This document shows positions 49,918-61,116 of a stretch of 64,000 bases of DNA, in pieces. The DNA comes from Medicago truncatula. Its lineage: Eukaryota; Streptophyta; Magnoliopsida; Fabales; Fabaceae. A program made the translations under genes and the position numbers. Numbering within the stretch: position 1 is the first letter of the stretch; each line of letters opens with the position of its first letter. The notes under the pieces were generated by a model. The model made no database searches. It saw nothing but the letters and a program-made list of their open reading frames with translations, and was not told the origin of the DNA. Where the stretch lies: positions 36,802,494 through 36,866,493 of the forward strand of contig NC_053045.1 of NCBI RefSeq assembly GCF_003473485.1, in the 5' to 3' direction.

Positions 49918-49927
49918 CTATATATAG
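49918..49927 (-). promoter_or_regulatory. TATA box of the PKS gene
   Basis: CTATATATAG lies 90 bases upstream of the PKS ATG (49828) on the minus strand. The palindromic form reads the same on both strands, but no gene starts on the other side within 5 kb. Confidence 0.5.
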
Positions 49928-50227
49928 TCTTCTAGGCATGTTGGGAGTAATAGCGTGACAGATTTAAAATAGGTAAATGTGTGTTAGTTGGGAGGTAAGT
50001 TGTTCATAGTAATCGTATCATATTTTTGTCGCTGGGAGGAGGTTGGGATTTGGGGGAATTCTTAGTTGGATTGCAGTTACATCAAATTTGTATTAGTGAA
50101 CTATTTTGAACTATCACAAAAATAAATCGGGACATAATAGCCTTTCCGTAATTTTTTTATTTTTATTTTACCGCTGTTTAACTGTGGTAAAGCTGAGACG
50201 ACGTTCCACCTGTCAAGTAGTTGACAT

Positions 50228-51029
50228 TAGGGGTGTTCACGTCCAATCCAATCTAATGCAAACCGAGGTCATGTCCAATCCAATCGTTGTTTAGAGTGCA
50301 TTTTATTAGGCTATTGATTTCAGATTTTGTTTATTAAGAGAGTGGAACTTTTTGGTTAATTGTAATTGATCTTAATTTTGTGTTTAAAATGGTTTTTGTA
50401 AGACACATAAATATTTGAATAACTTTTCTTGAATGACTACTACTTTGTTTGCCTTTTATAAGGCTACTATTTTATTTGTGTTATGAATAAATGAAAATAT
50501 GATGTGGATGTCCATTATCCCTAGACCTTCTATATTTCTTAACTATTATGACTAAATGACTTTATTGATATTTAGTCTCATGGTTCTTCATGTAATTGTA
50601 AGTTACAACTTTTGTATCCTATAAATAGGACCTACACTGTCATATAAAGACACACTTGTGAAGTAATACAAAACATTTTTATGTTCTCTCTTTGTTTCTT
50701 TCTCATTATATACTTTATAATATCTTGCAATGTTAAGGATCAATTTCATAACAATTTGCTTTTATTTTCAACTTATTCATCTTTTTCATAACCATAGCTT
50801 TTATGAAATGTCATAAACATAAAACTTATTTTCTTAAATAAAATAAAAAATTATACACAACAATCAAAACAGAAAACCAATCCAATCCAAACAGAACAAA
50901 TTGAATTAGGTTGGATTGAATTTGATTTTAAAACCAAACCATTTGGATGAACAAATAACAAAATCGAAGAGATTGGATCATATGATTTTTCCTTTTAAAA
51001 CTGAACCAATCCAATCCGCGAACACCCTA
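50228..51029. mobile_element. hAT-like non-autonomous element with nested solo LTR
   Basis: Ends TAGGGGTGTTC and (inverted) TAGGGTGTTCG, with a perfect 8-base duplication GTTGACAT (50220-50227 and 51030-51037), the hAT hallmark. Sub-terminal CCAATCCAATC repeats occur at both ends. Without the nested LTR and its duplication the element is about 522 bases, with no transposase. Confidence 0.88.
50479..50753. mobile_element. Solo LTR (275 bp) nested in the hAT-like element
   Basis: Fossil LTR with inverted ends TGTTATGAA and TTCATAACA and a perfect 5-base duplication ATTTG (50474-50478 and 50754-50758). A promoter-like CCTATAAATAGG sits mid-way. Copia-like by size and end structure. It is younger than the hAT element that hosts it. 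Confidence 0.85.
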
Positions 51030-51955
51030 GTTGACATCGTGTATTTGAAACGAACTTAAGAGACATTTAGTTTTTTAATAAAAATATTTTAGGACAATTT
51101 GGTTCTATTTTTCATTTTTTTTAAATTCCTAAATTCCAAAATAAAAAATTTCATATTCTTCCTCCTTCTTTCCTTTATTGAAAGATCCAAATCACATAAT
51201 TTGTTCATGTTTTTTTTTAATCAATGACAAATATTTATCCTTTTTTATATTAATAAAAAACAAATATTTATTCTCTATTTTTTTTAAGCATCAGTGGAAT
51301 AATATATTTTCTTGAAAGAATGTGTCAGTGACTAATATTTATCACGTGCTTTTTATATTTATCACTAAATAATTTTTTGTCTTTTTTATTTATCAATGAC
51401 AAATATGTGACTCACATTTCTTTTTTATATCTATTAGTGACAAATGCTTGTTAAATATAGTCACAAACATTGTTTGTTAATTGTTATAATTATTGTTTGT
51501 TATAATTATCAGTGAAAATGATTTTTCGTATCTTTTTTATATTAATCAGTCAAATATTTTTCTAAAACATACCAATGTCCTTTTAAGTCTATAAAATACA
51601 CCAATTTAAAATGTCAAAATTAAGAAAACAAAATCTAAGAAAATATCCTCTAAAAAAACAATAAAAAAAATGTAGCAGCAACACCAAGCCGAGAGAAATG
51701 GTTACTTGGATATAACACCAATAAAAATATTTGAGTACACACAAATAAACAAATTAAAAGTGAATAAATTTAAATGATGTTAACTATTTTTTCCCCATAT
51801 TATGTAATTGTGCCCAAATACTTGTATTTGAAATTGTGACCATAGAAGATTTGCTCTCAGAAGATCGAGTAGTTCAACTGATTTGAATTTATGGGATAAT
51901 GAAATGGAGGTAATGAGCTAAAATCTAGATTAAACATAAAAAAAACTAATTACTA

Positions 51956-52228
51956 CTCCCTTCGTCCCATAGTGAAGATCCAGTTGATCGTTGCACATAT
52001 ATCAATACACAATTTTGACATTTAATATATTTAGGTTTTTATTTTTTATTTTTTTTACAATTATATATTTAGTTATCTATTAGCAAAATTTATGAAAAAT
52101 TGACATTTTAAAAATATCCGTTGAGACAAATTCAACATCATAATTAATAGAAAAATATGATAAAAATATATTAAATAAATAATGGACATAATCAAATTGA
52201 GTTACTCATTGTGCTGGAACTTAGGAAG
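51956..52228. mobile_element. Stowaway-like (Tc1/Mariner) MITE, ~273 bp
   Basis: Left end CTCCCTTCGTCCCATAGTG is close to the Stowaway consensus CTCCCTCCGT. The inverted right end reads CTTCCTAAGTTCCAGCACA. TA dinucleotides flank both ends (51954-51955, 52229-52230). The right end has drifted. Confidence 0.75.
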
Positions 52229-52821
52229 TAACAATTGCACTTAAAAAAAAGTTATCTCAATTCTCAACCGATTCTTCTATTTCTAGCCTCATCCAAATTC
52301 TCTTTATCAGTACTATTTTCCTTTTCCATTTTTGTGAAACAACAAGCATAGTTGTTGTAACCGTGCCTTTTTTCTGCAAACCCTAACCCTTGTAATTTGA
52401 CATTTTCCCTCATACCTTAACCCAATTTTTGAGTATATATATATATGAGAGCAAAATCAAAACAAAGGGTGGACGGGAAAAAGAAAACAAAGGTGGTGAA
52501 AATGGAGAAGGGGGATAACAAAGAAAAAAAATACATCTTTCCTCTACATACACCATTCCACTCACTCCAACATTCATTCATCAAAAACTACAAAAGCTTT
52601 TAAAATCGATCTGCCATGTAACCCCTGAAACCTTTCAGCTGGTCACTATCGATTAATGGCGGAGCGAGGAAATTTATGAAATTCGGGCAAAAAATTTATT
52701 GCAAAATTACATGTGACATAATGTATCAACGGTCATAAATCGAATTTTTTTTTAATTTTAATTTTAATTAAAAAAACGAAATAAAAGAGGTTTATCATTT
52801 TGTCAACAAAAGTACAATTTA

Positions 52822-53626
52822 AAATAGGATTATTAATTGAAATTGACCATGTAATATACGTGAAGTCTGAAAATTGACCTTGTAATTAAATAACATATAT
52901 TATGACCATGTAATTCGAGATTTTTATTATTTATAACCCTGTAATATACGCGAAGTCCAAAAAAGCAATCGAGAGATTGAATTTTTTCATGATTTGTCAG
53001 AGGCGAGTTAAGAACGTTAAAATATGGCTTTACACAAAAAATTTATAAATTTTTGACAAACGACAAATTAATTATGAATTTTTAAAGTGTCAAAAGCTCA
53101 AAAAACAAAACAATGGAAATCTCGATCTATAAATCGAATTTTGAGCTCATTATTTGCAGAGACATCTATAAAAATACATAAAAAGGATCTGTAAAGTTTC
53201 ATAGCATTTCAAAGTCGTTTAAATTTATTTTGATTTTTCAACCAAAACGTGCAAAATTGAAATTTTGTTCCGCGTAAGCGTATACTCACAAGTCAAATTT
53301 AGTTCCCTAATTTTGTAGGCATGACTAGAACATGATAAGAACCTTCACAATGAAATTTTGTAGTCTTTAAACGAGATAGAAATTAATTATAAATTGTTTA
53401 AGAAATTCATAATTATGAGGAAATAAAAATTCATAATTAATTTATCCCTGATCGAAGAAATTTAATTTCTTATGTAAAGCTATATTTTAACGTGCTAAAC
53501 ATGTATGAAAAAAATAATGAAAAAATTTAACATGTAGGTCGCATTTTTAGACTACACGTATTTTAAGGGTCATTTTTCAGACATAATGTATATTACAGGG
53601 TCAATTTGAACAATTAACCCGTTAAA
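52822..53626. mobile_element. Long foldback element (~0.8 kb)
   Basis: Outer arms: AAATTGACCATGTAATATAC at the left, and inverted AAATTGACCCTGTAATATAC at the right. GTCTGAAAATTGACC matches GTCTGAAAAATGACC further in. Inner pairs are GTTAAAATATGGCTTTAC (near 53017) with GTAAAGCTATATTTTAAC (near 53474), and ATTAATTATGAATTTTTA (near 53069) with TAAAAATTCATAATTAAT (near 53424). The whole is one long hairpin, Mutator-like or foldback in style. Confidence 0.7.
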
Positions 53627-54100
53627 ATAAGAGAGATGAACCCATCAATAGTGTGCTAAATAAAATTCCGAGACCTATTTGCGTGTGAGAATTTTTAGAT
53701 TTCCCAAATTTTTCTTTTTATAAGCGTGTTAATTAGCTTTTAGGTTGAATCTAATGTGCAAAAATTATCGATCTAGCCCAAGCGACCGCACGGGGTCATC
53801 GGACGGTGAAACCGCCCCTGCCATCGATGCACCCGTCACCACCACAACCACAAGGGTGGCCATGAACTCCCTTTCTTCCTCACTTTTTATTTTTTATTTT
53901 TTATCTTTCTTATCTTCCATTTTTTGTTTACAACTCTCTCCTTGTCTCTATACAAAGTTGCGTCCCTAACTCCCTCTTTTCCTCTCACACACATGGTAAA
54001 TGTTTTGTTTCGTTTATTAGGATTTTAATTTTCTTTACTTTATGTTACTATTTGTTTGGACACTTCTTTTTATGATTGTTATCATAATTATCATGTTTTA
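53627..54100. other. Spacer with a local GC-rich patch
   Basis: Bases about 53775-53870 are GC-rich (GCACGGGGTCATCGGACGG and CACCACAACCACAAGGGTGG) in otherwise ~30% GC DNA. A 74-codon plus frame covers it but has no family features; see the rejected list. It may be captured foreign or genic DNA. Confidence 0.4.
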
Positions 54101-54106
54101 GTTAAG

Positions 54107-54502
54107 GATTAATGGTTGAAATGACCCCTTAAAATATGTCAAGTTAGGAAATAGCCTTGGTAAAATAAAATAAAATTATAATATTTTATGATTCTTCTTA
54201 TTTTGGTCTTCAAGCAGTCTAGTCACATAGAGGGCGCGGACGTACCAGAAAATCTTGCACGTGGTTGCTGACATGTTGATTTGTTTGATGATCATATCAT
54301 TTTTTTAAGATCATCAAATAAGTACACTTAAAGCAGCCACATATAGGATTATCTGACATGAGACCACATTATGTGTGACTATTTAGAAGACCAAAATATG
54401 AACAATCTTTAAGGGTATAATTTATGTTTTTTATTTTACATAGAATATTTCTAAACTTTAAATATATTACATGAAGTATTTCAACAATTAGCCATTTAAT
54501 CA
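54107..54502. mobile_element. Foldback MITE (~395 bp, arms ~125 bp)
   Basis: Left arm GGTTGAAATGACC, AGTTAGGAAATA, GGTAAAATAAAA, ATTTTGGTCTTC and TAGTCACATA. The inverted right arm reads TTGTTGAAATACTT, AGTTTAGAAATA, TGTAAAATAAAA, ATTTTGGTCTTC and TAGTCACACATA. The loop is ~140 bases with no frame. Confidence 0.7.
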
Positions 54503-54854
54503 ATGAGCCCAAGCTCAACCTTTTTGCTCTTTTTAAAAATCTGAATTTGACTATTTTCTAAAAACAAAAATAAAAATAAAATAGGTTGTGAGCAGTGGCT
54601 ACTTAAAATCTACTTTGGTTTGGTCACTACTCAAATCTTTTTCAAATCTCAAAACTTATAATTGATGATTATTTTTAAATCCTATTTTGGTTTAATCATC
54701 ACAAATGTTCAATAACAAATCCAAATCTAAAAAAAAAGTAATACTACTCCAAATCCTCTTTTGATTTGATTGTTACAATATTTTTAATAGATCTAGTAAA
54801 CACAAGTAAGTGACTATGTTGTCAAATCATTTTTTGGGAGGGATATTGCAAATT

Positions 54855-54945
54855 ATATGTAGGGTCCGAGTTCGAACTCCGAACACCCCACTTTTTTATA
54901 TTTAAATTGCGTAAACTCCAGCCACTAGACTATTTAACATTTTTT
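54855..54945 (-). repeat. tRNA-derived SINE head, copy 2
   Basis: On the minus strand box A-like TAGTCTAGTGGCTGGAG is followed by GTGGGGTGTTCGGAGTTCGAACTC containing box B GAGTTCGAACTC (shown only in part). Same family and strand as 16845-16965. Confidence 0.6.
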
Positions 54946-55664
54946 TTTGTTTAGTCATTGCAAATATCGCAAAGCCAATTACTAACTTGTAATTTTGACT
55001 CCCAAACCTTAAATTTGGTTTTAAAGAATACTTTTTCATTTTAAAGAGTTTTTCCAACGTTTTCTCAATTTTAATAAATTCTAATAGCTACTACATTGTA
55101 TTCTAGCAAGCCTCAAATTTTAAGTGGCAACATATAAAGAATTTCAATTTTACCTCTTTTGTCATTTAAATTCATTCCCACGATCTATTTATGGTACATA
55201 AAAGTTTTCTGGTAGTTAAAATTGTAAATCTATTTACATGGGAATGGATTCCAGATATAAGACACGACTAAATTGTGGTCGAACACCAAATTCATTATAC
55301 TTAATTACTAATAATTACAAATTCAAATTTGGCCTATAAATAAAAATAGACGAGGTTATATTTTCATTTATATTGATTAAAATAAAAAATGCATTAAACT
55401 AATTAACCCGCCAAAAAGATAATTAAAAATCGGAGGCTTTTAGGACCAATTTGTTATAACTTTTTTTAAAATAAATTTTTATAGTGTTTCATATGTGTTA
55501 TAATATTTTAACAAAGACTTTTTATAAGAAAACTTTAATTGAGAAATTGGTTTTAACATCTTATCTTAAAAAGTCATTCTAAATATTGCATCATTTTGGT
55601 AGAATTTTTTTTGAATATTATTTTTTAAATCTCTAAAATAAAAAGCTATTTCAAATAACATCTG

Positions 55665-55808
55665 TTTTAGGTTGGCTTTGGGTGGGTGTGGTAGGCGTTT
55701 TGTTAGTGCCTGCCCCGGTCCTCTTTTCTTGTTCAAATTTTGTCCACGAGGTTTTTGTGTTTCTTATACATTCTTGACGAGAATAATCTTTGTCGATTAA
55801 AAAAAAAT
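55665..55808 (+). mobile_element. Short retroposon 3' tail (LINE-like)
   Basis: A relatively GC-rich segment (GTTGGCTTTGGGTGGGTGTG, GCCTGCCCCGGTCC) ends in an A9 tract. Flanks AGCTATTTCAAATAACAT (near 55647) and AGCTTTTCATAAACAT (near 55810) may be a decayed target duplication. No coding part is left. Confidence 0.45.
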
Positions 55809-56255
55809 AGCTTTTCATAAACATAATTTTTGGAAGATAACTTTTTGAAAAAATATGTGATTTTTATTATTATATTTTGAAAGAATGTGGTTTTTTTTTT
55901 AATAAAATCTATAGCAATGAATATTTAATTTAATGAATGTCAAAATTTCTCTTTTAACTTGTATCAAGTAAGTTTGAAATAACTTATACTATATTTTTTA
56001 GTAAGTTTTTAAAAAAATCCATTTTTAAAAATACAATGATTTTTTTTTTTACATCTATAACAAAAAGGATCTAAATTAAAAGAAATACATTATAACTATG
56101 AGTTATACAAATTTATTTAGTGGAAAATCCCATGTCAGCCTAAAAACATCACTTGAAACATGAATGAAAGAGTAAAGAGATACGAGGTACTTTGTTAATG
56201 ATTGCCTGGCCTCATCTATATTGTCGTATCAAAGGTGAAACATTTTTTTCATACT

Positions 56256-56633
56256 CCTTAGATTTTGTTTGCGAGTTTGGAGAGGAGAGGAATGAAAGAC
56301 TTGGAAAAAAAAAAAGAGTAAGCGGATGAAATAGAGGACATTGAAAAAAGGGTTTTGGGTTGCTTATTTTTCTTCAAAATATAAAACTCTCCTCATATGA
56401 ATAACTAAAATATTGTATTGAATGAGGATTTTGGAGGATTTATATGAATTCTTCAAATTTAATATATGTTGTTATAATATTCTTAAAATTAAAAATATAT
56501 TAATCATAAACATTAATTTATCACTCTCTAAAAAAATACTCTTTCAAAAAATGTAAAAGATTTCTCAATTTTCCCCTATATTTCTCTCCCCTCAAAGTCT
56601 TCCTTTCCCTTCAAAACTTCCAAACAAAGCCTC
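56256..56633. mobile_element. MITE (~380 bp) followed by a truncated relative
   Basis: Left end TTTGTTTGCGAGTTTGGAGA and inverted right end TTTGTTTGGAAGTTTTGAAG are followed by G/A-rich stretches. Directly after it, at about 56637-56720, a single arm TCTTGTTTGAGAGTTTGAAG of the same kind occurs without a partner. A 20-base direct repeat (56197-56216, 56810-56829) brackets both. Confidence 0.6.
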
Positions 56634-57219
56634 AGGGGTCTTGTTTGAGAGTTTGAAGGGGAGGGGTAAAGAAGGTTTTGAAAGGTGGAAAATACGAGGG
56701 GAAATAGAAAAAAATTTCAAATTTTTTAAAAGAATAGTTTTGTAGAGAAATTTTTCAATTTCAAGTTGATAATTGAAAACCCTAAACCTTCATATTTTCC
56801 CCTCAACGAAATGATTGCCTGGCCTCATCAAAATGGAAAAATCAACAACGATTGTAATTATCAAGTTGTAATAATGTGAATCAATAGAATATTGTTGCAT
56901 TTCCATTCCAATTGAGTAGAACCATTACATAAACTTACAACATTAGTCTCATAATTAATTGTATAAAAAAAATTAGTTTCTTATTTACATTTTATGTTTG
57001 CTTACTAGTTTACTTTAATTTGAATGCCGGACTGTAGAGTTACAAAGGTCCAAAAATTGGCATTGTTCGATTTGAATAAGTTCACAAAAACTAGAGATTT
57101 TTCTCTTTGTTTTGCAGGAAAACGAGTATAGAGTAAGCTCAAAACCTGTTCTACATTTTTTAGTAATTCACGCAGTCACACCATTGCATCATTCCATTAG
57201 TTAATGTACATAGCAATTA

Positions 57220-57239
57220 ACGTCATTGCACTATAAATA
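57220..57239 (+). promoter_or_regulatory. XIP copy 1 core promoter: ACGTCA plus TATA box
   Basis: ACGTCA (57220-57225) precedes TATAAATA (57232-57239). The same arrangement recurs at XIP copy 2. TGACGT/ACGTCA is the core bound by TGA-type bZIP factors. Confidence 0.55.
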
Positions 57240-57395
57240 ACATTTTCTAGTCACCACTTAGTCAATCACCTAATCCTCAAGAGTCAAGGGGTTGTTATCA
57301 ATCACAACAATACCAAATAATTATCTTTACTTTTTTTTTCTTTCTTTCTTGATCATAAAAAAAAATCCTTATACAATCTTAAGCATACATAATCC

Positions 57396-58675
57396 ATGAA
57401 TTCAACAAACTCACGTGTAGCTGATGAAAATCTTTCTATGTCATTTCAAACTTGCGAGAAAATTTGTTTGGGACCTAAAACCCCTTTAAAAGGGAAGTTT
57501 CAGGCTTCTCTTGGCGTGCATGAAATTTTTAGCCCTGAGGTAATAATTAAATACGAATTTCAGTCATTATACACTCTTTTTATTTTATAAAATAGTCATT
57601 GAAAACATGTCAATAAATATTTAAAATTAATCAAGGCTGTGCATATAAATTTGCATGTTATGATATATACACTACAATATATGCAAGGTCTGCGGATAAT
57701 GTATAATATATGCAAAGTCCGAGTTCGAATCCCGGACACCATAAAAAAAAATATACACTGCAATATGGTCTTTTAATATAAATTTGTAATGTTTAAAGAC
57801 TCTCCTACTCTTTTTTTCTTCTCTTATAGACTTGGAAGGCAGCTTTGATAGAATTAGTGGCAACTGCCTCTCTAATGGTCACCTTCACTGCCTCCATTAT
57901 TGCATGCTTGGACTCACAAGAACTAGATCCTAAGCTTATTATTCCCTTTGCAGTCTTCATCATAGCTTTTTTGTTCCTAATTGTGACAGTTCCTCTATCT
58001 GGTGGCCATATGAGTCCTGTTTTCACATTCATAGCTGCTCTAAAAGGCTTTGTCACTATTTCTCGTGCACTCCTTTACGTGTTAGCACAATGCATTGGCT
58101 CAATAATTGGTTTCTATATACTAAACTGTGTGATGGATCCAAAGTTAATAAACACATATTCATTAGGGGGTTGTGCTCTTGGTGACAAAGGACTCAATTC
58201 TAGTATTAATCAGCACGAAGCTTTGTTATTGGAATTCTCTTGCACATTTTTGGTACTCTTTTTGGGTGTCACATTGGCTTTTGACAAAAAAAGGTCAAAG
58301 AATTTGGGCTTGCCATTGGTGTGTTTGGTGGTAGCTGGTTCCATGGCATTGGCAGTATTTTTGTCTATAACGGTATCAGGTCGGACCGGTTACGCTGGCG
58401 TTGGTCTTAACCCAGCAAGATGCTTAGGCGCGGCGTTGCTTCATGGAGGCTCATTATGGAATGGACATTGGCTTTTTTGGGTTGGACCTATCTTGGCATG
58501 TTTACTCTATTATAGTGTCTCTATCAACCTACCTAAAGAAGTTTCAGTTTGGGATGATGAAGAATATGTTGTCTTAAAGCTGCCTCTTGGTTCTTGTAGG
58601 ACTATTCCTAATGGTGACATTTTAAATGATATCACAATAGAAGGAGGTGCACAAGGCTATCAAGTCCATGTATGA
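57396..58675 (+). CDS. X-intrinsic protein (XIP aquaporin), copy 1, 329 aa
   Basis: Six-helix MIP channel of the XIP subfamily; characterised XIPs from other dicots pass glycerol, urea, boric acid or hydrogen peroxide and little water. Exons 57396-57539 and 57830-58675. The first NPA motif is replaced by SPV (SGGHMSPVF, 110-112). The second is NPARC (242-246), whose cysteine is the XIP signature. Helix LSGGHMSPVFTFIAALKG and GYAGVGLNPARCLGAALLHG form the half-helices, and the arginine of NPARC fits the selectivity filter. A long charged loop GDKGLNSSINQHE follows helix 3. The C-terminus is acidic and soluble (WDDEEYVVLKLPLGS). The intron holds a SINE fragment. The N-terminus MNSTNSRVADENLSM is 14 residues longer than in copy 2. 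Confidence 0.9.
57670..57745 (-). repeat. SINE head fragment, copy 3, in the XIP copy 1 intron
   Basis: Minus-strand GGTGTCCGGGATTCGAACTC (box B GATTCGAACTC) is followed by GCATATATTATAC-like sequence as in the other two copies. Box A is missing. Confidence 0.5.
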
Positions 58676-58779
58676 AAAGTGATGATAAACTTTGTGACTT
58701 TGTTGTCACTCACATACTAGTAATAGTTGGTTTAAGGGAAGGGAAATGATATCTCATTCACTTTTCCCCCATTAAAATA

Positions 58780-59190
58780 TAAGTTTTTAATGTTAGAACA
58801 AATATGGTTCAGTGAATCAGTTAGAACTACTTATGACTTCTTATTTTTATTGTGTTTTACCTTTTTATCTTTTAAAAATAAGTAATACTTATTTGATTTT
58901 GTAGTTTTAAATATGTGACACGAACTTTGATTTTGACTGTGTTTAGATGGTTTATATGGTATGATTTCATATTTATTTATTTTGTTTATTTAGTATGGAC
59001 GTCATCCATCCTAAAATACATATGTTTTGACGAGTGTTTTTTTTTAGTAAAAATGTTTAGGATATGTAAGTGAAGTTTGACAAGTTCAGAAGACATAAAT
59101 CAATTTTTAAATGATTGAGAGTTTCAGCTCAAGATTTTCTTCTAGCTATCTCTATTTATGAGTTAGGCTAACGTATTTTCAATTGACGAT
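58780..59190. other. Intergenic, nothing recognised
   Basis: AT-rich sequence downstream of the XIP copy 1 3' UTR. Confidence 0.5.
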
Positions 59191-59705
59191 GTTTGCATTG
59201 TTTGTTTGTTGTAAGACGTGCTTGGATGCCTTTAGGGTGCACACAGTTCTTTGTAAGAAGCTTCTAAGCTTCAAGTACATGCATGACTTTGTTAGAGATG
59301 TCATTTTTTATATTTTTAGGTGGGCGAGAGCATCTATGAAGAAGGAGGCGCCTCTAAACTTCTTGACTGACCCACAAGAAGGAAAATTGACACTTAAGCC
59401 AATAGACATGTTGATGTACGGTGGGTAGGAGCGAAACATGCATATTTAGACTATATTGGGTCTCCTCGCTTGTGGGATTGGGGATCGAAGTTTTTATTAT
59501 GGGACACACAACCCTCAAAACCACTTTAAGCAAACGAATCAAACATGAGAAAACGTGTTCGAACAACCAACATGTTTTTATATCATTTATGTTAGACACT
59601 TTTGACTTTGTAGCACTAAAAATTGATGACCTTCTAAAAAGAATTCAAAAGGTCATATGCAACAATGTTATGTCTTCTAAATCTATTAACATTGTATTTA
59701 AATGA
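59190..59705 (+). pseudogene. Fossil of a repeated plant element-type reading frame
   Basis: Fragments such as ARASMKKEAPLNFLTDPQEG and, further on, SPLVGLG with MGHTTLK and KRIKHEK match a protein segment I recall as repeated widely in legume genomes next to reverse-transcriptase remnants. Coding is broken in several places. Family assignment is from memory and tentative. Confidence 0.45.
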
Positions 59706-60058
59706 TTGATTTTACCATTTAAATGTTATCCACTTGCCTTATAAAATAAGAAATAAAGTTTAAAAAAAGAATTTTATCAAATAAATTTTATCTTCTTTTT
59801 TTTGTGTACCAAAAACAATTTTATTTTATCTTTTTAATAATTACTTGAGGTGTCTTAGCAGCAATATGGAGCAACCTTTATCATCCGCATCAAAGAGAGA
59901 GGGAAACCAATTCTGTTGCAATTTATGAACAAGAAATAACGAGATCCGGATCCACGTTTATTACAGAAGTGGGCCCCATCGAAAGTAGCAGATTTCATTT
60001 CAATTTCAATCTGCATTGATAAACAAAACCGCAACAGAATTTTCCGTCACCGACGAAG

Positions 60059-60844
60059 ATGCTGCCAAATCTCCGATCCCGGCGACGCCCCCGTTACGGC
60101 AGCCTTCTATGCGCTGTCGTTTCAGCACTTCTTCTCTTAACAACCCTCTCCTTCCTCCGTAGCCACACTCACCGCGTTTTCCCCTCTCACTCTGTAAATT
60201 ACGATTCTCTCCTCTCCGATTCATCCAACGAAGACACCACCGGCGGCGAAGATACAATCGACGCACTCGACGTAATCGAAGAACAACAGACACAAGAATC
60301 AACAAACGACGCAGAAGAAGACGACGAACCAATTGAAGAAACGAACAAAGCTTCAGGCTATTTCTTCTACCACGTAGAAGGTGTAATTCGAAGATCATTC
60401 AGCAAACAATCAATGATGATGACAATGGATCAATCAAACGAAGGAGTGAAGATTTTCGAAATAACGGCGGAAGATAAAGGGAAGACAGCATTTGGTTCTG
60501 ATGATGTTGCGGTGGATGAGAATGTGAGGATGAAGATGATGGAAGTGAAGGGAATTGAGGATGCACTTTTGTTGAAAATTGGGAAGAAGGTATCGCCTTT
60601 GAGAGAAGGTTGGGGTGATTGGTTTGATAAAAAAGGTGATTTTTTGAAGAAGGATAAGATGTTGAGGTCTAATTTGGAAGCATTGAATCCTTTGCATAAT
60701 CCTATTTTACAAGACCCTGATAATGTTGGTCTTACAGGACTTACCAGAGTTGATAGATTGTTGCATAAGTCATTGTTGCAGGAGTTCAAGACTGTTCCTT
60801 TTCCTTCTAGGAAAATCTCTAGGGAACCCAAGTTAGCAGCATAG
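60059..60844 (+). CDS. Single-pass type II membrane protein, plant-specific, 261 aa
   Basis: Intronless frame beginning MLPNLRSRRRPRYGS, a basic cytosolic tail. One hydrophobic anchor spans about residues 16-34 (LLCAVVSALLLLTTLSFLR), followed by a luminal/extracellular region. The region 55-95 is very acidic (EDTTGGEDTID, EEDDEPIEE). The remainder is charged, with FFYHVEGVIRRSFSK, VSPLREGWGDWFDKKGDFL and a C-terminal NPLHNPILQDPDNVGLTGLT, ending KISREPKLAA. Basic tail plus anchor plus stem suggests a Golgi or ER type II topology. I recognise no catalytic domain. GC content of the first 300 bases is clearly higher than the surroundings, as expected of a real coding start. It sits just left of the duplication boundary at ~60.92 kb. 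Confidence 0.8.
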   Translation: MLPNLRSRRRPRYGSLLCAVVSALLLLTTLSFLRSHTHRVFPSHSVNYDSLLSDSSNEDTTGGEDTIDALDVIEEQQTQESTNDAEEDDEPIEETNKASGYFFYHVEGVIRRSFSKQSMMMTMDQSNEGVKIFEITAEDKGKTAFGSDDVAVDENVRMKMMEVKGIEDALLLKIGKKVSPLREGWGDWFDKKGDFLKKDKMLRSNLEALNPLHNPILQDPDNVGLTGLTRVDRLLHKSLLQEFKTVPFPSRKISREPKLAA

Positions 60845-60920
60845 CTTAGTCATAGGTTTATTTAGTAGATAGGGACTGGTAAATTAATGTAGCACCGACT
60901 CTTCATACTGAAGAACGTAT

Positions 60921-61065
60921 GTGGTGTCCAACATATGTCCGTGGGCATTTGTTGGTTGCCTTGGGGTATAGTTTATGGTCGCCAATGGTTATCATCTCAG
61001 AAATTGTTTAGATATTCATCTTAGCTGATTTTTGTCTGTGCAGGTTAGTATAGTTCATAATATGG
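60921..61065 (+). pseudogene. ERD2-like exon 5 relic (segmental duplicate)
   Basis: Matches 47763-47915 of the ERD2-like gene: GGACATTTGTTGGTTGCCTTGGGGTAT there reads GGGCATTTGTTGGTTGCCTT here, and ATCTCAGAAATTGT, TTCATCTTAGC and the donor-side GTTAGTATAGTTC are also kept. Other exons are absent, so it cannot be expressed as a receptor. Confidence 0.85.
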
Positions 61066-61116
61066 TTCTCTCTTTTTTTACTTGTTTCTGCATTCTTTTT
61101 GTAGCTTTTTCTTGGA

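Noticed and set aside
53745-53969. 74-codon frame in the GC-rich patch
   Set aside because: No domain, no splice context, and low-complexity threonine/phenylalanine runs; similarity to dehydrogenases on the other strand is too weak to call.
59183-59705. Two overlapping frames as host genes
   Set aside because: They are pieces of one decayed, widely repeated element-type sequence rather than independent genes.
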